A stretch of 64,000 bases of DNA from Rhodocyclaceae bacterium (GTDB lineage Bacteria > Pseudomonadota > Gammaproteobacteria > Burkholderiales > Usitatibacteraceae): the NCBI GenBank assembly GCA_020247545.1, contig JADCIX010000005.1, positions 62,001 to 126,000 of the forward strand, given 5' to 3'. The notes under the pieces were generated by a model. The model did not search any database. It was given only the letters and a program-made list of their open reading frames with translations, and was not told the DNA's origin. A program made the position numbers and the translations under genes. Positions 58,988-64,000 of this stretch are shown piece after piece; position 1 is the stretch's first letter; each line of letters starts with the position of its first letter.

Positions 58988-59842
58988 TTAGCGAAGAGTC
59001 GCCAATTGGTGGGGCGTTCCGGCCAAAAATGCCCCAGCATGCCCAACCATAGGTGGCCTTGGCATTTCCTGGACGTCCGGCTGTAGAAAATTGTTTGACT
59101 TAAGCTCATCGTATAGGGCTTGATAATCCCGTGCCCCGCGGCTACCTGGAGCGTGGTCGAAGACGTCCTTTTCTGCAAATGGGCTCTCCGCCAGAGACAC
59201 GCTCTCAGAAATTTTGGTTTCACAGACATCAGCGCCAAATTTGCTGCGGAAGCTGTTATAAATTTCCCACGACATTTTGCGACGAGCATCAAAACGCGTG
59301 ATGACATACCGGCGCTGAATACGTTTCTTCAGTACCGGACCTAACGCATTGAGCGTTTTCTCCACCTGCATAGCACCCTTCACTGCGAGATAGTCCGCAG
59401 AGACTGGAACCAACACTTTGTCCGCGGCAAAAATCGCGGATAACGACATTACCCCAAGCAGCGGACAGCAGTCGATGATCACTGGGCGCGCACCATTTAA
59501 CTGCTCGCGTATGAGGGCAGTCTTGAGACGATTTAGCGCGTTTGGGCCTTTGCCAAACTGCGTATCAATCTTGCTCAGCTCTAAATGTGCTGGCACGAGT
59601 TGCCAGCCACGGCCGGTGTCCTTAACGAGACTGGCGAGTGGTTTATTGTCTCGATAGTGCGCGTACAAGCTTTCTTCCGCACCGCTGATCGTGATCCCGG
59701 ATAGGGCTGTCAAATGGGCCTGTGGGTCGAGATCAATTGCCAGTGGATGCTCTCCCGCCCGCGCAAGCGCCGCTGCGAGATTCAGTGCCGTGGTGGTTTT
59801 GCCCACTCCACCCTTTTGATTGAACACTGTAATGCGAGCCAT
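58988..59842 (-). CDS. Orphan ParA-family ATPase
   Basis: 284 residues with deviant Walker A VFNQKGGVGKTTTALNLAAALA at the very N-terminus and the Walker B-like ARPVIIDCCPLLG. ATG at 59842 chosen because the conserved motif follows at once; the frame runs on to 59857. No parB or parS-like repeat is nearby, so it is not an evident replicon partition system. It could position a cellular cargo such as chemoreceptor arrays or other complexes; this is inference. Confidence 0.85.
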   Translation of the reverse strand: MARITVFNQKGGVGKTTTALNLAAALARAGEHPLAIDLDPQAHLTALSGITISGAEESLYAHYRDNKPLASLVKDTGRGWQLVPAHLELSKIDTQFGKGPNALNRLKTALIREQLNGARPVIIDCCPLLGVMSLSAIFAADKVLVPVSADYLAVKGAMQVEKTLNALGPVLKKRIQRRYVITRFDARRKMSWEIYNSFRSKFGADVCETKISESVSLAESPFAEKDVFDHAPGSRGARDYQALYDELKSNNFLQPDVQEMPRPPMVGHAGAFLAGTPHQLATLR

Positions 59843-60053
59843 GTTGCAGACTTTCAAAAAGACAACGGGACAACCTACACCGTTTGTGCAAAATGCAGCA
59901 CCAACAGGTGTGTGAAACGAATTATTATCACAAATTCAGATAGTTGCCAATCTTTTTTAAGAATCCAGTCAAACTATCGTCGATAACTTTGGGCAACACC
60001 CGGTAACCCAAGAACCACGACTCTGCCCGGCTTCGATGACTGCGGTGTGACAC

Positions 60054-60806
60054 CTACGTTGCCCGCAGCGCCGGGAACGCGCTTGCCATGTCGTCGAGAG
60101 CATCGGTGAAGATGCCATCCAGACTCAAGTCTAGAAGCGCTTGCGCTACCGCCGTATCGTTAATGGTAAACGCCATGACCCGCAATCCTTCAGCGTGAAG
60201 ACGGCTCAGCATCGACGCATTGATGTCGTGCCATGGACAATTCACACTGACACAGTTCAACTGGCGCGCCACGTCCAACGCGTCGTGATCATATTGCTCT
60301 AACAGCAACGCGCGCGGCAAGTTTGGAGCCGCCTCAGCGACCGCCTGAAGCGCTATCGCACTAAACGACGAAATCAGCGGCGGATACCCGGCGATGGCGA
60401 GCTCGTCGGCAAGCTTGGCAACGACGTGCCCGGTTTCCAACTCGCGCCCAGGACAGGGCTTGAGCTCGATATTGGCGAGCATGCGCTGCGCATTCAAATA
60501 CAACATGACATCGTCTAAGCGGGGAATTGGCTCACCAACAAACGTGTTGTTTTTCCATGCCCCGGCATCCAGTCTCGCAAGTTCTTCAGCTGACTTGTCG
60601 CCGAACGCGCCAGAGCCGTTGGTGGTGCGCTCGAGGGTGTCGTCATGCATTAACATCGCCACACCATCGGCAGACAGTTTGGCGTCGAACTCGACCGCCC
60701 CGAAACCCAAGGCTTGGGCCTGCCGCATACCCGCCAGAGTGTTCTCCGGTGCAAGCCTACCCCCGCCACGATGGGCAAACAGCTTCGGGTAAGGCCAACG
60801 GATCAA
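60054..60806 (-). CDS. Glycerophosphodiester phosphodiesterase
   Basis: GDPD of 250 residues (UgpQ-like), hydrolysing glycerophosphodiesters to glycerol-3-phosphate and an alcohol. LFAHRGGGRLAPENTLAGMRQA near the start, FDAKLSADGVAMLMHDDTLERTTNGSG and ANIELKPCPG carry the catalytic His and metal-binding Glu/Asp residues. No ATG is placed suitably; a TTG at 60806 in the pgpA stop (TTGA overlap) gives the right length, and the longer frame to 61109 only shadows pgpA. Confidence 0.88.
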   Translation of the reverse strand: MIRWPYPKLFAHRGGGRLAPENTLAGMRQAQALGFGAVEFDAKLSADGVAMLMHDDTLERTTNGSGAFGDKSAEELARLDAGAWKNNTFVGEPIPRLDDVMLYLNAQRMLANIELKPCPGRELETGHVVAKLADELAIAGYPPLISSFSAIALQAVAEAAPNLPRALLLEQYDHDALDVARQLNCVSVNCPWHDINASMLSRLHAEGLRVMAFTINDTAVAQALLDLSLDGIFTDALDDMASAFPALRAT

Positions 60807-61303
60807 GCGGCGGCCCCGACAGTGATAGCGCGTATCGTTAGCAGAAACACGATGGTGAGCAAAGCGGCAAGCAAGTCGTCGAACATGACGCCGAAACCAC
60901 CTTTGATCGTGCGATCTGCGACACCGATTGGCCAAGGCTTGGTGATATCGAATACACGGAACGCCACAAACGCAACCGCCATCCATACGTGGGGCGAAGG
61001 CCCCGCAGGGACAAAGGCAAGCACCAGCAAGAATGCGGCGACTTCGTCGATCACAATACTGCCGTGATCGGATACACCCAGCGACTTGCCGGTCTTTGCG
61101 CTGGCCCAAATGCCCACTATAAACAGCAGTGTCACCATAGCCGCCAGTAGGTAATTACCACCAAGTGCATCACACGCAAAATAAATCGGGATCGCCAGCA
61201 TGGTGCCAAACGTGCCGGGCGCTTTTGGCGCGAGCCCGGCGCCGAAGCCCAGCGCAAGAAAGTGCGCCGGGTGTGCAGTAAGAAATTTGAAATCAGGTTT
61301 CAT
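60803..61303 (-). CDS. pgpA: Phosphatidylglycerophosphatase A
   Basis: 166-residue membrane phosphatase making phosphatidylglycerol. Blocks APKAPGTFGTMLAIP, DHGSIVIDEVAAFLLVLAF and GGFGVMFDDLLAALL are the conserved PgpA acidic and Gly-rich motifs. It follows thiL by 18 bases and overlaps the GDPD gene. The thiL-pgpA pairing is common in proteobacteria. Confidence 0.94.
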   Translation of the reverse strand: MKPDFKFLTAHPAHFLALGFGAGLAPKAPGTFGTMLAIPIYFACDALGGNYLLAAMVTLLFIVGIWASAKTGKSLGVSDHGSIVIDEVAAFLLVLAFVPAGPSPHVWMAVAFVAFRVFDITKPWPIGVADRTIKGGFGVMFDDLLAALLTIVFLLTIRAITVGAAA

Positions 61304-61321
61304 TCTGAATAGTGAGGGAAT

Positions 61322-62281
61322 CTAGAACTGACGAGAAAAGTGGTCGAAGCCTGTCGCAGATTGCTTGAGTTCGTCACCAGCACGATCCAACACACGAACC
61401 TGAATTGGCCCAGATGTCATCGTCCCAATTCGGGTAAGAGGCAAACCAAGCTCTTCCCCGAGCTGGGTGATGTTATCGCGCTGAGGCGTGGCCGCCGTGA
61501 AACAAAGCTCGTAGTCATCCCCACCGGTTAATGCACACATCTGCCGAAGCGCCAGAGCCTCACTTTGCAGCGCCGGGTGGATTGGTAAGCTCGACCAATC
61601 GATGTTCGCGCCGAGGCTCGATCTTGTTGCGACGTGGTTGAGATCCGCCAGCAGACCGTCGGAAATATCTATCGCGCTATGCGCCAACGCCCCGAGTCGT
61701 TTTCCCAAGGCAATACGCGGCTGCGGTGCCTCGAGCCGTGTCCGCAGGTCTGTATCAATTGCCGCGCGGGTGCCCTGCGACAGCAGCTGCCTGAGCGCGA
61801 GCGCGGCACCGCCCAGTCGACCCGACACCCAAACATCGTCGCCCGCTTTAGCACCGTCGCGGCGCAGCGCGTCGTCTGTTTTTAGCTCGCCCAATACAGT
61901 GATGGTGATCGACAGTGGACCACGTGTGGTGTCCCCTCCAACGAGCTCAATTTGAAACTGGTCCGCTAGCGCAAATAGTCCAGCCGAAAACTGCGAAAGC
62001 CAATCATCGTCGACTCGCGGGAGAGTCAGGGCGAGCGTAAAGAAACGCGGCGTCGCCCCCATCGCGGCGAGGTCGGAGAGATTTACGGCTAGTGCTTTAT
62101 GGCCTAACGTCTTTGGATCAACATCCGCAAAGAAGTGGATGCCCTCGACCAACGTATCCGTTGAAATCGCCGTGCATGCCGACGAGCCCGGCAACAACGC
62201 ACAGTCGTCACCAACACCGAGTAACGCACGTTTTGCTGGCCGCGAAAAGTACTTAGCGATGAGCCCTAATTCCGTTGTCAC
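61322..62281 (-). CDS. thiL: Thiamine-monophosphate kinase ThiL
   Basis: 319 residues of the ATP-binding PurM-like fold; phosphorylates thiamine phosphate to the diphosphate coenzyme. N-terminal GVGDDCALLPG, STDTLVEGIHFFADVDPKTLGHKALAVNLSDLAAMGATP and C-terminal DISDGLLADLNHVATRS are family motifs. Lies 19 bases after nusB, in the usual nusB-thiL order. Confidence 0.95.
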   Translation of the reverse strand: MTTELGLIAKYFSRPAKRALLGVGDDCALLPGSSACTAISTDTLVEGIHFFADVDPKTLGHKALAVNLSDLAAMGATPRFFTLALTLPRVDDDWLSQFSAGLFALADQFQIELVGGDTTRGPLSITITVLGELKTDDALRRDGAKAGDDVWVSGRLGGAALALRQLLSQGTRAAIDTDLRTRLEAPQPRIALGKRLGALAHSAIDISDGLLADLNHVATRSSLGANIDWSSLPIHPALQSEALALRQMCALTGGDDYELCFTAATPQRDNITQLGEELGLPLTRIGTMTSGPIQVRVLDRAGDELKQSATGFDHFSRQF

Positions 62282-62300
62282 GTTTCGGGGTTCTGCAACG

Positions 62301-62771
62301 TTAATGACGTTTTAAAGGGGTTCGCTTGGCGGCGCGCCTTTCCGGCGCAGGGGCCGCAATTTCTTCCGAGCGGTTAACTGCCGCCAACTTATCGAGCACA
62401 CCGTTGACGTACTTGTGTCCGTCGGTACCACCAAAAAATTTGGCGAGCTCGATAGCCTCATTGATGATCACACGGTAAGGTGTTTCAGGCATGTGGATGA
62501 GTTCATATCCGGCAATCAACAACACCGCTTTCTCTACAGGGCTAACCTCAGCCCAAGGGCGATCGAGGTGCGGTGTCATTGCCGTGGAGAGTGTGTCGGC
62601 GTTTTGCACCACTCCCACAATGATCGTCTTGAACAGCGCGGCGTCTGCCTTATCGAACCCTTCAGCCGTCTTGTATTGCTGCTCGAGTTCATGTGGTGAC
62701 TGTTGCGCCAACTGCCATTGATACATGGCTTGTAGCGCGAATTCACGCGAACGGCGTCTTGGGGATTTCAT
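62301..62771 (-). CDS. nusB: Transcription antitermination factor NusB
   Basis: 156-residue RNA-binding factor for rRNA antitermination. [19 protein letters not shown] at the N-terminus and [29 protein letters not shown] near the C-terminus are diagnostic. The ATG at 62771 overlaps the ribH stop (ATGA), so the longer frame to 62858 was not used. Confidence 0.95.
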   Translation of the reverse strand: MKSPRRRSREFALQAMYQWQLAQQSPHELEQQYKTAEGFDKADAALFKTIIVGVVQNADTLSTAMTPHLDRPWAEVSPVEKAVLLIAGYELIHMPETPYRVIINEAIELAKFFGGTDGHKYVNGVLDKLAAVNRSEEIAAPAPERRAAKRTPLKRH

Positions 62772-63265
62772 GCCGCGTCCTTGGCCTGACTCACTCGGTC
62801 GCTGTGATTGGTGACTGAGGCGATCAGAAGCGCCATCTCCACGGCAACACGTGCACAATCCGCACCCTTCTCTTCCACCCGCGCCAACGCTTGTTCGTCG
62901 GTGTTCGTCGTCAAAATGCCATTGGCAATCGGCACGCCGGTATGGAGTGCAACTTCAGAAACACCGCGGCACGATTCGTTCGACACCACTTCAAAGTGAT
63001 AGGTCTCACCGCGAATCACGGCGCCGATGGCGATGAGTGCGTCGTACCGACCGGTCAACGCCATGCTCTGCAACAGCAGCGGAATCTCAAGTGCGCCGGG
63101 CACGCTCGCAGCGTCAACTTTCTCAGGCGAGACACCGAGCACGGCAAGCTCCTTGAGACATGCGGCAACCATTTGGTTAACGATAGGCTCGTTAAAGCGG
63201 CTCTGTACGAGACCGATGTGAAGCCCATGACCATCCAGCGGTGTTTTCAATGCGATGTTATTCAT
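62768..63265 (-). CDS. ribH: 6,7-dimethyl-8-ribityllumazine synthase RibH
   Basis: 165-residue lumazine synthase, penultimate step of riboflavin synthesis. [56 protein letters not shown] and the catalytic His in that block are intact. Overlaps ribB(X) upstream and nusB downstream by four bases each. Confidence 0.95.
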   Translation of the reverse strand: MNNIALKTPLDGHGLHIGLVQSRFNEPIVNQMVAACLKELAVLGVSPEKVDAASVPGALEIPLLLQSMALTGRYDALIAIGAVIRGETYHFEVVSNESCRGVSEVALHTGVPIANGILTTNTDEQALARVEEKGADCARVAVEMALLIASVTNHSDRVSQAKDAA

Positions 63266-64000
63266 ACCACCTTCAATTTACGATCTCGATTGGGTGGCAG
63301 ATATTCCACCACCTCTAGATCAAAGCCCGACATGCTCGGGATATTCTTCGGCCACGACAAAACTCGCATCTTGCGGACATTTAGCTCGCGGAGAATCTGC
63401 GCGCCAATTCCGTGCATCCGTGGGTCCCACTTTTGGGATCGTTTAGCCTTGGCATCAGCGGCGGATAAGGTAAATCGGTCTAGGATTTCCTGTGAATATT
63501 CTTCGCGACGTAACAGCACAATCACACCCGTCCCTTCAGTCGCGACAATTCGCATGGCTTCACCAACCGAATAAGCGTGGCGACCACTGTCAAACTCGAA
63601 AAAATCCGCGCCGATGAATGGCTCATGAACCCGGGTAAGCACCGGCACATCTGGCCGAATATCACCACGGGTCAACGCCATGTGAATCTCATTTGCCGTT
63701 TTGTCACGGAACAAATGCAATTTGAATGGCCCGTATGGCGTCGATACGTCGCGGACCGTGACACGTTCCACTAGGGTTTCGGTGACCGATCGGTGACGAA
63801 TCAAATCAGCGATGGTGCCAATCTTGAGTCCATGCGTCTTTGCGAATGGAATCAAGTCCGGAAGACGCGCCATGCTGCCGTCCTCGTTGAGGATTTCGCA
63901 AATCACCCCGGCCGGCGATAGCCCCGCGAGGCTGGAGAGATCACAAGCCGCCTCGGTATGCCCGGCGCGCATCAACACGCCGCCGTTCTGCGCAGTCAAC
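63262..64000 (-). CDS. ribB: Dihydroxybutanone-phosphate synthase with degenerate RibA domain (5' end cut)
   Basis: Only the last 245 or so residues are visible; the start lies beyond the right edge. The left-edge part [21 protein letters not shown] is the C-terminal section of the RibB (3,4-dihydroxy-2-butanone-4-phosphate synthase) domain. The following about 200 residues align in layout with GTP cyclohydrolase II (RibA), but the zinc-binding cysteines of a normal RibA (CxxxxxxxxxCxC) are absent, replaced by [20 protein letters not shown]. This matches the RibBX type, in which the second domain is not a cyclohydrolase. A separate ribA is therefore expected elsewhere. Overlaps ribH. Confidence 0.92.
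   Translation of the reverse strand, partial: LTAQNGGVLMRAGHTEAACDLSSLAGLSPAGVICEILNEDGSMARLPDLIPFAKTHGLKIGTIADLIRHRSVTETLVERVTVRDVSTPYGPFKLHLFRDKTANEIHMALTRGDIRPDVPVLTRVHEPFIGADFFEFDSGRHAYSVGEAMRIVATEGTGVIVLLRREEYSQEILDRFTLSAADAKAKRSQKWDPRMHGIGAQILRELNVRKMRVLSWPKNIPSMSGFDLEVVEYLPPNRDRKLKVV

Noticed and set aside
58988-59842. Plasmid partition locus
   Set aside because: Only parA is present, with no parB or iterons, and the neighbours are chromosomal housekeeping genes.
60807-61109. N-terminal extension of the GDPD frame
   Set aside because: It lies inside pgpA in another frame, is Arg/Cys-rich, and precedes a TTG with a perfect overlap position that gives normal GDPD length.
62891-63574. 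227-codon plus-strand frame across ribH and ribB
   Set aside because: Entirely antisense to two clear riboflavin genes, with no family features or ribosome site.

Overview
The window is one continuous photosynthesis gene cluster of a purple, BChl a-producing proteobacterium, followed by an ordinary housekeeping block. All the hallmark modules are present: bchP-PucC family gene-bchG-ppsR-aerR, bchFNBHLM-lhaA-puhABC-acsF-puhE, an LH2 pair with pucC, the crtEF-bchCXYZ-pufQ(?)BALMC superoperon, crtC/crtD, crtIB and bchIDO, plus hemA. A betaproteobacterium of the Rubrivivax/Burkholderiales type is my best guess. It rests on the Ala/Pro-rich tail on the LH2 alpha subunit, the tetraheme PufC, the absence of pufX, and the ribB-ribH-nusB-thiL-pgpA block. 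A gammaproteobacterium cannot be excluded. Only the oxygen-dependent cyclase AcsF is seen, with no bchE, so BChl synthesis encoded here needs some oxygen.

Layout. 1-6.06 kb (minus): bchP (cut by the left edge), a PucC-family gene, bchG, ppsR, aerR. 6.06-6.49 kb: divergent control region with two PpsR-type boxes. 6.49-21.4 kb (plus): bchF, N, B, H, L, M, lhaA, puhA, B, C, acsF, puhE, then the LH2 genes pucB and pucA ending in a strong terminator. 21.5-34.3 kb (minus): pucC, then (read from the right) crtE, crtF, bchC, X, Y, Z, a pufQ-like gene, pufB, A, L, M, C. 34.5-38.1 kb: crtC (plus) facing a minus-strand unit of an unknown membrane protein, crtD and a 58-residue membrane protein. 38.26-40.87 kb (plus): a cytochrome P450 translationally coupled to an ATP-grasp enzyme. 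41.0-47.6 kb: a LytS/LytR-type two-component pair, an outer-membrane DUF5916-like protein and a chemoreceptor, which split the cluster in two. 48.3-54.9 kb (minus): bchI, bchD, bchO, crtI, crtB. 55.1-56.4 kb (plus): hemA, diverging from bchI across another PpsR box. 56.4-64 kb: MFS transporter, oxyR, a 72-residue unknown, an orphan ParA, then ribB(X), ribH, nusB, thiL, pgpA and a GDPD gene in one minus-strand operon, cut by the right edge.

How it works together. HemA feeds 5-aminolevulinate into tetrapyrroles. BchHDI, BchM and AcsF make the protochlorophyllide precursor. BchLNB, BchXYZ, BchF and BchC turn it into bacteriochlorophyllide. BchG and BchP add and reduce the tail. CrtE, B, I, C, D and F make spheroidene/spirilloxanthin-type carotenoids. 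The puf, puh and puc products form the reaction centre, LH1 and LH2. Perfect TGT-N12-ACA boxes sit on sigma70-like promoters at aerR/bchF, bchC, crtE/crtC and hemA/bchI, so the locally encoded PpsR (with AerR) probably controls the whole set.

The least explained parts are the P450/ATP-grasp pair, the two unknown membrane proteins flanking crtD, and a PpsR with a single cysteine. No CRISPR array, tRNA, rRNA, insertion sequence or broken gene was seen.
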